This document shows positions 13,028-19,829 of a DNA stretch of 21,534 nt, piece by piece. Position 1 is the stretch's first letter; each line of letters begins with the position of its first letter. The DNA is from a virus. The notes below the pieces were generated by a model, which had not been told where the DNA came from, searched no databases, and worked only from the letters and a program-made list of their open reading frames with translations. The translations under genes were made by a program, and so were the position numbers. The DNA is taken from the IMG/VR virus record IMGVR_UViG_3300042344_000381, positions 1 to 21,534 of that record, one strand, 5' to 3'.

Positions 13028-14514
13028 TAAAAGGTGCCCCCGCTGATACCACCTTCAAAGTTGCCCGTACCCGTCACTTGCATGTTGCCGGTGAAAGTGC
13101 CATCAACCCCATCGACATTACCTGTGAAGGTGCCATCACCTGTAACGGTTAAGCCTGTGGTCTCAAACCTGGCTACCTGAGCACCGTTGGCTGCTACGCC
13201 AACACCGTTAGCGCCAGTGCGATAGATACCTGTGTCAGTGTCACCCGTGAAAGTAATTGATGGCGCTGCTGCAGTACCCGATGCTGTGACTAGCTTGGTG
13301 GTTGAATTAACAGCGCCTGTGACATTGATACCATTAGCATCAACATCTAAAACAAGATTGCCAAGGATTGAAATGCCAAAGCGCCCTGCGCCAGGCCTGT
13401 AAACGCCTGTATTGGTCTCAGATCCAAAGTTCAGTGATGGGCTGCCAGCGTTGCCATTAACAAGGCTAAACGAGGTGCCACCAGCTTGAGTGGTATTGGC
13501 ATTCAGGATATTTGTGCTGTCACAAAAGACAGTAGCCTGGCCGGCTGCCGGCACGGTAGCGGTATTGGCCCCTACCGCGCCCGTTGAAATGGTTAGCGTA
13601 AAGCCACCAGCCGTGCACTGGTTGCTGATGACATAGAAATTAATGACTGGTGGCACGATGATCGTAACATTGCCAACAAGCACACCATTAAAAATCATAA
13701 TGGTATTGGCTGCTTCATTGGCCGTCAGCGTGTAGGTTCCTGTCGTGACTGTTTTGGTCAAAACGCCAAACTCAAACTGCGTGCTGACACCATAGCCAAT
13801 CGTCACAAAAGCAGTGCCTGTGGACACAATAAACGCTGATTCATTAGGCGCAAAGGCTTTGCTTGCACCACCATCAATCAGTTGGCCACCCGTAGTGTTA
13901 ACGGTCAGAGTGCCCGTGCCATTGTTTTTGATCAGGAAGAACCAATCATCACCGACCGTTACTGCTGAGGGCAGCGTCACTGATGTTGCACCGCCACCCC
14001 ATACATAAGTCTTAGCGCGATCGCCATCAACAAACGATTGGCTCGCAATGATTGACTCGACTGGATGACTTTGATTGAGCGTCAGTCCAGATGCTAAAAG
14101 GCCAGCGCCAGCAAGGGTGGCCGCATCAGCACTCGAGGTGCCAGCGCCAAACTGGAAGTTGGACCAGGTGCCTGCAGCCGTGGTGTTATTGGTTAAGTAG
14201 ATATAGCGCGAGGTACCCGATGCAATTGCAACAATGGTGCCTGCGCCACCCGATGTCTTAACCGTAAAGGTGTGAGCGCCCGTGTTTTTGATCAACGCAT
14301 CCTGACCTACTGACACCTCATCAGCAGGAGGCATGCGCAACTCAAGCCCAGCACTTGAGGCTGACACATCCATGATGCGTGCTGCCGGCGTGTCGGTACT
14401 TAGGTTGCCGTTGATGGGCCACACCAACTGCAGGTTTGCAGTCAGTGTGATCGATTCATACGAAACATCCGTAGGCTGGACAACATCGCCAGTAAAGGGG
14501 CTGGTATAGCTCAT
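13027..14514 (-). CDS. Modular tail fibre / adhesin-like protein, 495 aa
   Basis: A Thr/Gly/Asn/Val-rich beta protein lacking Cys clusters and enzymatic motifs. The first 130 residues include an attachment-type region with LQLVWPINGN. Three imperfect beta modules follow the pattern strand-VG-x-x-IKN-G-strand-TGG at about 60-120, 175-240 and 255-335. Two copies of a DTGIY-type repeat lie at 358-400 (SETNTGVYRP) and 418-458 (GDTDTGIYRT), each followed by a LxVTG end. The C-terminus has DGTFTGN twice, then a Gly-rich end. The DTGIY repeat is a recurrent tail-fibre element. It is short for a receptor-binding fibre and ends without a recognised adhesion or chaperone domain. It sits between the adaptor and the gp10-like hub, separated from the adaptor by a 2-nt gap. 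Confidence 0.75.
   Translation of the reverse strand: MSYTSPFTGDVVQPTDVSYESITLTANLQLVWPINGNLSTDTPAARIMDVSASSAGLELRMPPADEVSVGQDALIKNTGAHTFTVKTSGGAGTIVAIASGTSRYIYLTNNTTAAGTWSNFQFGAGTSSADAATLAGAGLLASGLTLNQSHPVESIIASQSFVDGDRAKTYVWGGGATSVTLPSAVTVGDDWFFLIKNNGTGTLTVNTTGGQLIDGGASKAFAPNESAFIVSTGTAFVTIGYGVSTQFEFGVLTKTVTTGTYTLTANEAANTIMIFNGVLVGNVTIIVPPVINFYVISNQCTAGGFTLTISTGAVGANTATVPAAGQATVFCDSTNILNANTTQAGGTSFSLVNGNAGSPSLNFGSETNTGVYRPGAGRFGISILGNLVLDVDANGINVTGAVNSTTKLVTASGTAAAPSITFTGDTDTGIYRTGANGVGVAANGAQVARFETTGLTVTGDGTFTGNVDGVDGTFTGNMQVTGTGNFEGGISGGTF
13135..13263 (-). repeat. Tail-fibre DTGIY repeat, second copy
   Basis: Residues 418-460 of the fibre: PSITFTGDTDTGIYRTG, a Gly/Ala loop, then RFETTGLTVTG. 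It matches the copy at 13315-13443 (PSLNFGSETNTGVYRPG ... DANGINVTG) in order and length. Confidence 0.85.
13315..13443 (-). repeat. Tail-fibre DTGIY repeat, first copy
   Basis: Residues 358-400 of the fibre: PSLNFGSETNTGVYRPG, a Gly loop, then LDVDANGINVTG. It is the first of two tandem copies separated by about 17 residues (401-417). Confidence 0.85.
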
Positions 14515-14516
14515 GA

Positions 14517-15146
14517 TTAACTATCCGCGGCAATGGCCTGGCGATCAGCGATACGCAGCTTATCCTCGGCCATGAGGGTTTGCATGATGGCGTCATACTG
14601 CGCTTGCCACACGGGTGTGCGCTGATCGTTCTTTAAGAACGGCATGGCTTGCAATAAGGAACCGTAGAGCAATGCTTGAGGTGCGTAGACCGTAAACCAG
14701 TTGGTTTGATTGGCAATGTCCAGCGGCGCTACACGCTCGTAATAAAGCACTTCAAAGTTGTAAGCGATCGTTGGTGTCGGAGCCACAAACCAATGCGTGT
14801 AATCGTAGTCACAATAAAACTTGGGCACATCCGTTTGTGTCGGATCAGGCCAATACTCACGCAGGTACTCATACTTTCGTAGCAGGACAGGGTAACGCTT
14901 GCCTGCCACCGTGATGTTCATTGAGACTGTTTTGTGCCAGCGTGCAGGCTTATCAATCACGGGATTGGCTGCATTCATCGTGCTATTTTGCACGGTCAGA
15001 TTGCCTAAGAACTTGATCTGGCTGGCAATGACCTGCTCGGCAAGTCCGATGAAGGTGGGAATACGGGCAACGGTCTCGGCGTCGGTGCGCTCCAGGTACT
15101 GCTGGATGTCCGTCACCAAGTTGTTGTAGGTCATTGCGTAGGCCAT
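14517..15146 (-). CDS. Head-tail adaptor-like protein, 209 aa
   Basis: A mixed helix/strand protein beginning MAYAMTYNNLVTDIQQYLER, then AETVARIPTFIGLAEQVIAS, and later REYWPDPTQTDVPKFYCDYD, VAPTPTIAYNFEVLYYERV and YAPQALLYGSLLQAMPFLKN. This order, with an N-terminal helical YLERTD-x-PxFI region, a REYWP/TDVPKFY patch and an APTP turn before an aromatic YYER strand, is what I recognise as the phage adaptor family acting below the portal (compare SU10-type adaptors and P22 gp4). It would form the ring connecting portal and tail hub. The start is ATG 15146, coupled to the upstream gene as TAATG; an in-frame GTG at 15152 would break that pattern. The downstream fibre gene follows after 2 nt. Confidence 0.65.
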   Translation of the reverse strand: MAYAMTYNNLVTDIQQYLERTDAETVARIPTFIGLAEQVIASQIKFLGNLTVQNSTMNAANPVIDKPARWHKTVSMNITVAGKRYPVLLRKYEYLREYWPDPTQTDVPKFYCDYDYTHWFVAPTPTIAYNFEVLYYERVAPLDIANQTNWFTVYAPQALLYGSLLQAMPFLKNDQRTPVWQAQYDAIMQTLMAEDKLRIADRQAIAADS

Positions 15147-15538
15147 TACCACACCTTCTTCTTAATCGATTCGGGCTGGGGCACAAATTGCTTGCCTTGC
15201 CGCATTCCTTCACGCTTGGCTCGAGTTGTTGCCGCGTATTCAGAAGGGGTGAGCTTCTCTCGTGCTGCTTTGGGCAAGTAACGCTCGCCAGTTGCTTTGG
15301 GTCCTTGAGTGCTGGGTTTGCCACTGCGCGTACCCCAGTCCTCTTTGGTCCACTTTGAGAGCGAATTATCCGCTTTTTTGGGGCCTTTGTAACCCCCACC
15401 TGAGGCTTTGTATTTCTGGGTGGCTAGCTGTGCCTTACGGGCGCTCCATTGACCTGGATTACCGCCTTTGCCCGAGGCTTTGACTGAGGCAACAATGCGC
15501 TTCCATTTGCCTGGATCTGACTTGGTTGCTGAACTCAT
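15146..15538 (-). CDS. DUF5872-like basic protein, 130 aa
   Basis: A Lys/Arg/Gly/Ser-rich protein with the ordered motifs SDPGKWKRIVASVKA, GNPGQWSARKAQLA, KYKASGGGYKGPKK, SLSKWTKEDWGTRSGKPS, ATGERYLPKAAREKL, EYAATTRAKREGMRQGK and QFVPQPESIKKK. This series matches the uncharacterised DUF5872 family as I remember it, found in phages and in some algal and giant viruses. Its strong positive charge suggests nucleic-acid or glycan binding. The start is ATG 15538, giving ATGA coupling with the lysozyme gene; an earlier in-frame ATG at 15550 would lengthen that overlap. It lies between lysozyme and adaptor, so a late role (packaged or DNA-associated) is possible. Function is unknown. Confidence 0.7.
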   Translation of the reverse strand: MSSATKSDPGKWKRIVASVKASGKGGNPGQWSARKAQLATQKYKASGGGYKGPKKADNSLSKWTKEDWGTRSGKPSTQGPKATGERYLPKAAREKLTPSEYAATTRAKREGMRQGKQFVPQPESIKKKVW

Positions 15539-15993
15539 AGCAGGGCACACTCCGCATCGCGTCGAATGACTAAACCGCGCAGGACCTTACCCCCACCGCG
15601 GACCCAAAGCTTTAGTTGCTCCTTGGCACCTTCCCAGTCTTGCTGGTTGATCTTGCGCCTGAGCGTTGAGGTTTGCAATCGACCCACCCCTAGGTTGTAG
15701 CAAAAGTCCACGATGGCATTTAGCTTGTTCCAGTCCTGGTTTTGGATGGCAAGCGTCAACAAGATGGGGCAGAGCCTGATTGCGCCAGGGGCATAGGTAT
15801 GCACAAGCTCGTGCATCAGCAATTGCTCGGCATACTCCCTGGTAATCTCAGGATCGTCCTTGGTGACGCGATCGCCGCTCTGGTAATAGGTTGAGCCATA
15901 CCCAATGGTCCAAACGCCTGCAGGGCACAAATAAGGCTTTGCTGAGAACCCTTCAAAGCGCTTGCAAAGCTCTTTGGCTAGATCAAGCTTCAC
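15535..15993 (-). CDS. Phage lysozyme (endolysin, GH24 / T4-lysozyme fold), 152 aa
   Basis: Hydrolyses the MurNAc-GlcNAc bond of peptidoglycan for host lysis. The catalytic signature FEGFSAKPYLCPAGVWTIGY places Glu14, Cys23 and Thr29 at the positions of T4 lysozyme Glu11, Asp20 and Thr26. The Asp position is Cys, as in many phage lysozymes with the CPAG-x-WTIGYG motif. The later FCYNLGVGRLQTSTLRRKIN helix is the typical GVG-x-x-x-STL segment of the family. Length is normal for the class. There is no signal peptide or SAR segment, so export depends on a holin, the gene just upstream. The start is GTG 15993, overlapping the holin stop as GTGA; its gene end is ATGA-coupled to the DUF5872-like gene. 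Confidence 0.95.
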   Translation of the reverse strand: MKLDLAKELCKRFEGFSAKPYLCPAGVWTIGYGSTYYQSGDRVTKDDPEITREYAEQLLMHELVHTYAPGAIRLCPILLTLAIQNQDWNKLNAIVDFCYNLGVGRLQTSTLRRKINQQDWEGAKEQLKLWVRGGGKVLRGLVIRRDAECALL

Positions 15994-16487
15994 GCAAGCC
16001 CTCTAGCTTTCAAAGTGCGATCAAGAAACCAGTAATTAAAGGTGCCTGCAACGAGCGCGGCAAAGTCGGGTGACATGATCATCTTAAAGACTTCCTGCAC
16101 AGGTAGGCCTTCACGCGAGGCGATGATCGCAAACCAGATATGCGAGGCTGACCAGATAGCCAAAATCCAGTAAGTCACGACAGGCCTGACTGACGCTGAC
16201 AATGAGGCCACCCAGCCACCAGCAGCTTTGGCCATCTCGGTCTGTGAATTGATAGCTGCCTCAAATGCTGCCATCACACCAGTATCAATGGCTTTGTCAC
16301 GCTCAGCGCCAATCTCGGCAAGTTTCATTTCGCCGCGGATCTGCTCGAGTTCACACTGGCGGTTGAACATGGATAGCTCATGCTGCCGCTCGTTCTTGCG
16401 GTCCAGGAACTTTAAGACTTCAGGGGCTAGCCGAAACAGGCCACCGAAAATCGTGCCGAAGAGACCGCCGCCAATGATGTCTAGCAT
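15990..16487 (-). CDS. Holin-like protein with three hydrophobic segments (3-TM holin family type), 165 aa
   Basis: The protein has an N-terminal Gly-rich hydrophobic segment (residues about 4-22, IIGGGLFGTIFGGLF), then a charged helix with DRKNERQHELSMFNRQ, a further helix, and two transmembrane segments at about 103-123 (VVTYWILAIWSASHIWFAII) and 141-157. The pattern LDRKNE-x-xHEL followed by a long charged helix and two TMs resembles the holin of 3 TMs (GTA-type holin) family. Holins form inner-membrane holes that release the endolysin. It lies directly upstream of the GH24 lysozyme, and the junction is GTGA-coupled. The family call is from memory of the motif; membrane topology is clear from the sequence. 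Confidence 0.75.
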   Translation of the reverse strand: MLDIIGGGLFGTIFGGLFRLAPEVLKFLDRKNERQHELSMFNRQCELEQIRGEMKLAEIGAERDKAIDTGVMAAFEAAINSQTEMAKAAGGWVASLSASVRPVVTYWILAIWSASHIWFAIIASREGLPVQEVFKMIMSPDFAALVAGTFNYWFLDRTLKARGLA

Positions 16488-16756
16488 TACTTTTTCCCCA
16501 GCTTTTCGCGCTCTTCAAGCAGGCGCACTTTTACTTGCAATTCATTGATGTGCTGCATTAACTGCTCTTTTTGCATGGCTCGTTTCTCAGCGCTTATCGG
16601 ACTATCGGTCGGTACACCCTCTTTGGTAATCAAAGCAGGCATTGCGCCTTCGATCTTGGTGAGGCGCGTGGAAAAGTCAGCAACCTGCCCAAGCAGCCAC
16701 GCAAGCGATGCCACGATGACTGGGATGATCGCCTTGAGGATGTCAGACCAATTCAT
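16487..16756 (-). CDS. Small protein with N-terminal membrane segment and C-terminal coiled coil, 89 aa
   Basis: Residues 8-24 (KAIIPVIVASLAWLLG) form an N-terminal transmembrane helix. Residues about 55-88 are charged and Leu-heptad-like (KRAMQKEQLMQHINELQVKV), a coiled coil. This layout, one TM plus a periplasmic-facing coil, fits either an inner-membrane spanin-like protein or an accessory holin. It lies between the XhlA-like protein and the holin. There is no recognised outer-membrane lipoprotein partner and no lipobox in the window. The start overlaps its upstream neighbour as ATGA, and its stop overlaps the holin start by one base (TAATG). The spanin idea is inference from layout. Confidence 0.7.
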   Translation of the reverse strand: MNWSDILKAIIPVIVASLAWLLGQVADFSTRLTKIEGAMPALITKEGVPTDSPISAEKRAMQKEQLMQHINELQVKVRLLEEREKLGKK

Positions 16757-16956
16757 ATGCCAAGCAGCTTCTTAACAAACATCGCGGCCACGCCAGGCCC
16801 AAGCAGGACGGCAGCAATGGTGATGTAAAGCAGCCACTCAATGCGTTGCATGCGCTTTGAGCCATCATCAAAACGCTTCTCAATATTTTCGTACCTGCTG
16901 GCACAAACCGCCTCGTGGACTGAAAGCCTGGTTTCGATGTTTTGTTCCATGGTCAT
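16753..16956 (-). CDS. XhlA-like small membrane protein, 67 aa
   Basis: Residues 1-40 are a charged helix (ETRLSVHEAVCASRYENIEK) with a RMQRIEWLL junction, followed by one transmembrane segment at about 41-60 (WLLYITIAAVLLGPGVAAMF). A basic or polar N-terminal helix followed by a single C-terminal TM is the pattern of the haemolysin XhlA class, phage-encoded membrane proteins that assist lysis. It lies just upstream of the holin and lysozyme, which supports a lysis role. The start is ATG 16956 (MTMEQN); the second Met is a weaker alternative because the first gives ATGA coupling to the oxygenase gene. Confidence 0.7.
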   Translation of the reverse strand: MTMEQNIETRLSVHEAVCASRYENIEKRFDDGSKRMQRIEWLLYITIAAVLLGPGVAAMFVKKLLGI

Positions 16957-17576
16957 AAAGCATTCAAGAAAATTAACTGTGTCAGCCGGCTGTTAGTCAC
17001 ATCGGTACCGAAGTGATCTCCCATCGAATGCCACATCCAGGGCCGAAACAAAACCAACCGATTGGTCCGAATCGGGGCATCAAAAACAGGTTCCCATAAG
17101 TTTTTGTTCTTGCCTTCAGTCTCAAAGAACTTGACCATGTCATCGTGTGTCGTAACACCGATGGCTTGTGCTTCGATATGGTCCCTTGGCGCCACTTCCA
17201 TACCTGATTTGCGGTGGCGATACATCGTCGTGCCAGCCTGCTTGCCAGCATAATGCTCGGGCAGGCTTAGGTAAATAACCCCAGCCCAAACCTGCTGAGG
17301 CTTGGGATCAAAGTGAATGACTTGCGTTGAAGTGTCATGCTCGCAGGTAAAGCGAAAGTGGCCACAGCTTGAGGTAGGCGTCGGGAACACAATATCGCCT
17401 GTAATCGCTGAGAGCATGTTGTTAAGGTCCAATGACCAAAACGCCTGCATGCTGTTGCACCCAGGGTAATTACGCTCTCCTGGCGCTTCATACTCAGCCT
17501 GCAGCGCAATCTGACGAATGTCTGCAAAGTTGGGGAAGAAGTCATCCACCACGATGATGCGCTTATCAAAGTTCAC
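16953..17576 (-). CDS. 2OG-Fe(II)-oxygenase-like protein (DUF6445-like), 207 aa
   Basis: A mixed beta protein with the ordered pattern IIVVDDFFPNFADIRQIALQ, NYPGCNSMQAFW, QVIHFDPKPQQVWAGVIYLS, GTTMYRHRKSG, and NRLVLFRPWMWHSMGDHFG with NSRLTQLIFLN at the end. The H-x-D pair (H88, D90) and distal His183, with Arg197 downstream, fit the metal- and 2-oxoglutarate-binding set of the 2OG-Fe(II) oxygenase superfamily, and the VDDFFP/NYPG/GT-MYRH layout fits DUF6445. The family would hydroxylate a substrate that cannot be read from sequence; here it lies among glycan enzymes. I take the start as GTG 17576, which gives a GTGA overlap with the GT32 stop; an adjacent GTG at 17579 is the alternative. Catalytic activity is inferred. 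Confidence 0.7.
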   Translation of the reverse strand: MNFDKRIIVVDDFFPNFADIRQIALQAEYEAPGERNYPGCNSMQAFWSLDLNNMLSAITGDIVFPTPTSSCGHFRFTCEHDTSTQVIHFDPKPQQVWAGVIYLSLPEHYAGKQAGTTMYRHRKSGMEVAPRDHIEAQAIGVTTHDDMVKFFETEGKNKNLWEPVFDAPIRTNRLVLFRPWMWHSMGDHFGTDVTNSRLTQLIFLNAL

Positions 17577-18274
17577 CACTCACCTGTCCAGTGACGCAAA
17601 CCGTTGGCAGCATAGAAGTCACGCTTCATCTTCTCCCAATCGCCTGCATACCCCTTAAATAGGGTGGTTTGATGGGGTGGATTCTCTGGTATGCACTTAA
17701 GACCTTCAACCATATTGATCGCAGCACGCATTTGCTCGAAGGCTTGCTCGCCAGGATTGGTATCAATGATGCCGCCAAATAATGTCTCAGTGATGGCATG
17801 CATGTAAGTCTGTGCGCCAAGGAAATAGATGCTATCTGCACCCTCTCGCCTGCGTGCAAGCCAGTGCCTAATGGCAGCGCGGTAGATTGGATTGTGCGGT
17901 GCGCTCAACATCATGTCATGCGAGAAATCATGGTTGCGGCAAGTCGGCAAAATTTGCCGCGTGTCATCATCAATCAGTTTTGACAGGGGCATGTTGCAAA
18001 GCCTGTCAATATCGATGTAAAGGCCACCTTCCAAGAACATCTTGTAAAGCCGCCAAATGTCGGTCTTGGCCACGATATGCAAGGGCTGGGCAAGCTCATA
18101 GTCCTCAGCCATTTTCTCTTGCAGGTAGGCCTCGATGTCAGCATCGTCAGAGATCTGCAAGTCCCAATCAGGGTTCAGTTCGACAAGCTTTTTAAGGCCA
18201 TGCTTGATCAGGGGCGCGTCACTTTTGAGCACCTCTTTGTCATTCCAGGCAATATGAATGATTTTGGGAATCAT
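17573..18274 (-). CDS. GT32-like glycosyltransferase with a DxD motif, 233 aa
   Basis: It begins IPKIIHIAWNDK, which fits the first strand of GT32-type (OCH1/TcdA-like sugar) transferases. It then has NPDWDLQISDDADI, and the central KTDIWRLYKMFLEGGLYIDI with Asp88 and Asp90 in a D-I-D motif that binds the nucleotide sugar with a metal ion. The later LSAPHNPIYRAAIRHWLARR region is also typical. The family transfers a hexose or GlcNAc to a glycan or protein; donor and acceptor cannot be told. A cytoplasmic enzyme, with no signal peptide or TM. Coupled by ATGA to the kinase fusion upstream and by GTGA to the oxygenase downstream, so it is probably made together with them. Confidence 0.85.
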   Translation of the reverse strand: MIPKIIHIAWNDKEVLKSDAPLIKHGLKKLVELNPDWDLQISDDADIEAYLQEKMAEDYELAQPLHIVAKTDIWRLYKMFLEGGLYIDIDRLCNMPLSKLIDDDTRQILPTCRNHDFSHDMMLSAPHNPIYRAAIRHWLARRREGADSIYFLGAQTYMHAITETLFGGIIDTNPGEQAFEQMRAAINMVEGLKCIPENPPHQTTLFKGYAGDWEKMKRDFYAANGLRHWTGEW

Positions 18275-19137
18275 GATTTATCGGTGACTACAAGTTTTTT
18301 GAATCCCATCTTCTCGCGGATCTTGGTGGCTGAGATGGCGTGCGTGGCATCGTCAAACACTTCTTGCTCGATTTTGTAGCCCACATCACGGCCATAGGTG
18401 ATGTTTACGACATTGGGCACTAGCTGAATCTCATATTGGCCTTGATACAAAGGATCAAGATCGCGCCTGATGAAGTCCTTGACTTGCTCGGCAGCAAAGG
18501 GATTGGACCCGTTCCAGCCCTGGCAATCACGGATTTGAATGACTACCTGACCTGTTTTGGCAATGGCACGCTCAAACAGTTTGCGATGGCCAGGATGCCA
18601 AGGTTGCCAGCGTCCAAGCATTTGGACGGTCTCTTTCTTCCAGTCAAAGCGTGGTCTGCGACGGTCATTCAAGATGTGATCTGCAATAAAGTCAGACCAC
18701 TTATCAGCGTCTTTCTCGGTAATACGAAAGTCGTAGAGATCAGGTGGTACGAAAGCTTTGTTGGTATCTTCGTAGCGGCCCTGATCGATGGTGTCCATCC
18801 AGATCACCCAGTCAGCCTTGAAGTTATGACGCATCTCAGGCAGGGGTGCCACAAAGTCACAGATCACATAGTCAGCATTGGCAGTCATGGCAAACTCAGC
18901 CATGCGTAAGGACTGGCGAATGCGCCCTTCATGGCTAAAGTCCCAGTCGTTATACTTCTTGCGGACCTCATCAGCATTGAACCACTTCACGCTGGGGCGA
19001 TAAAAGGTTGGCACCACCTCGCACTGCGCTAGTGCTTCAACGGGAATCTCAGTGCTGGCTTCCAGGCGCTTCTTGAGAGCCTCAGCCATAAAGGTTTTGC
19101 CTGCTCCTGGCAGGCCCATGATCAGAATTTTTTTCAT
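18271..19137 (-). CDS. APS-kinase-like P-loop kinase fused to a nucleotidyltransferase, 288 aa
   Basis: Two domains. The N-terminal part (1-165) has a Walker A GLPGAGKT (8-15), then FNADEVRKKYNDWDFSHEGR and ADYVICDFVAPLPEMR, which follows the order of adenylylsulfate kinases (P-loop, LDGDNVR-type loop, FS-x-x-R-x-x-N/S-R, then CSF-x-x-P); such an enzyme makes PAPS from APS and ATP. The C-terminal part (about 170-280) has GRWQPWHPGH (175-184) and ISATKIR (268-274), the HxGH and IS-x-T-x-IR motifs of the cytidylyltransferase/NMNAT-like family. The C-terminal part is much shorter than ATP sulfurylase, so it may instead be a mini nucleotidyltransferase of unknown substrate. Kinase plus nucleotidyltransferase also recalls NadR, but in the opposite order. 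Substrate not determined. Confidence 0.8.
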   Translation of the reverse strand: MKKILIMGLPGAGKTFMAEALKKRLEASTEIPVEALAQCEVVPTFYRPSVKWFNADEVRKKYNDWDFSHEGRIRQSLRMAEFAMTANADYVICDFVAPLPEMRHNFKADWVIWMDTIDQGRYEDTNKAFVPPDLYDFRITEKDADKWSDFIADHILNDRRRPRFDWKKETVQMLGRWQPWHPGHRKLFERAIAKTGQVVIQIRDCQGWNGSNPFAAEQVKDFIRRDLDPLYQGQYEIQLVPNVVNITYGRDVGYKIEQEVFDDATHAISATKIREKMGFKKLVVTDKS

Positions 19138-19829
19138 GCGGCTAACTTATCGTTGCGGTCGGTTTTTCGGCCATGCTTGGGGCGTCCAAGGATGGTTGTC
19201 TCAGTCTTATCAGGTGCGTCTGTAGCGTACACGCCCATTTGATGAATCGGGAAAATATCAGCACGAATCAGAATATCTAAAGGCACAGCAATGCCGTACT
19301 TAATCACATGCGAGAGCAGGTTTTTAGCGACGGCTGGATCAATGGCGTAGGCATGAGCACGGCAAATGAAATGATAATTCGGGCCTTCAGACGCGTGTGG
19401 TGGCGTTGGCATCACAGCCCAACCCTTTTGCGTTTGCTCGTGGCAACCAAGATAGCAAATCGAGTTGTAAACCGCGTGCTGGCGATAAGGCTGCACCATC
19501 ACCGCATCATGCTCAAGAATGACAAGGGGTTTGTCATCTTCAATGCACTTGGCCCACAGGCTTATGTGTGAGAGCGCACAGGCCACTTCACCGCGTGTGA
19601 GGTAGTGGTCAGTCACCTTGATCAAGTTCATCACCTGACTGTGGTGAGCAGGTGGCTGGATGGGGTCTTCTAAGCCGTTATAAGCATCCCAAAACTGGTA
19701 GGGCATACCAATCGAGGCGCAGGACTTAGCAGCTTCGTTAGCCTTGCGCTCGGATACCTCATGCCCTGGGATGCGGATAATGTAAGCCCGATCCACAGCC
19801 ATGTCATAGCTGTAGAAGAGCGACTTCAT
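19134..19829 (-). CDS. GT25-like glycosyltransferase with EHD in place of EDD, 231 aa
   Basis: The N-terminus has DRAYIIRIPGHEVSERKANE, followed by IGMPYQFWDAYNG, the hallmark start of GT25 (LPS-type galactosyltransferase) enzymes. LTRGEVACALSHISLWAKCI then DDKPLVILEHDAVMVQP (residues 78-112) is the SH-x-LW / VLEDD region. Residue 107 is His where the family has Asp, so the usual EDD is EHD (106-108). Toward the C-terminus, YAIDPAVAKNLLSH and VPLDILIRADIF are the expected donor/acceptor-side motifs. A cytoplasmic transferase acting on an LPS-like or protein-linked sugar is inferred. ATGA-coupled on both sides. Confidence 0.8.
   Translation of the reverse strand: MKSLFYSYDMAVDRAYIIRIPGHEVSERKANEAAKSCASIGMPYQFWDAYNGLEDPIQPPAHHSQVMNLIKVTDHYLTRGEVACALSHISLWAKCIEDDKPLVILEHDAVMVQPYRQHAVYNSICYLGCHEQTQKGWAVMPTPPHASEGPNYHFICRAHAYAIDPAVAKNLLSHVIKYGIAVPLDILIRADIFPIHQMGVYATDAPDKTETTILGRPKHGRKTDRNDKLAA

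Noticed and set aside
15147-15152. GTG start at 15152 for the adaptor-like gene
   Set aside because: ATG 15146 gives the TAATG coupling seen at other junctions of the operon.
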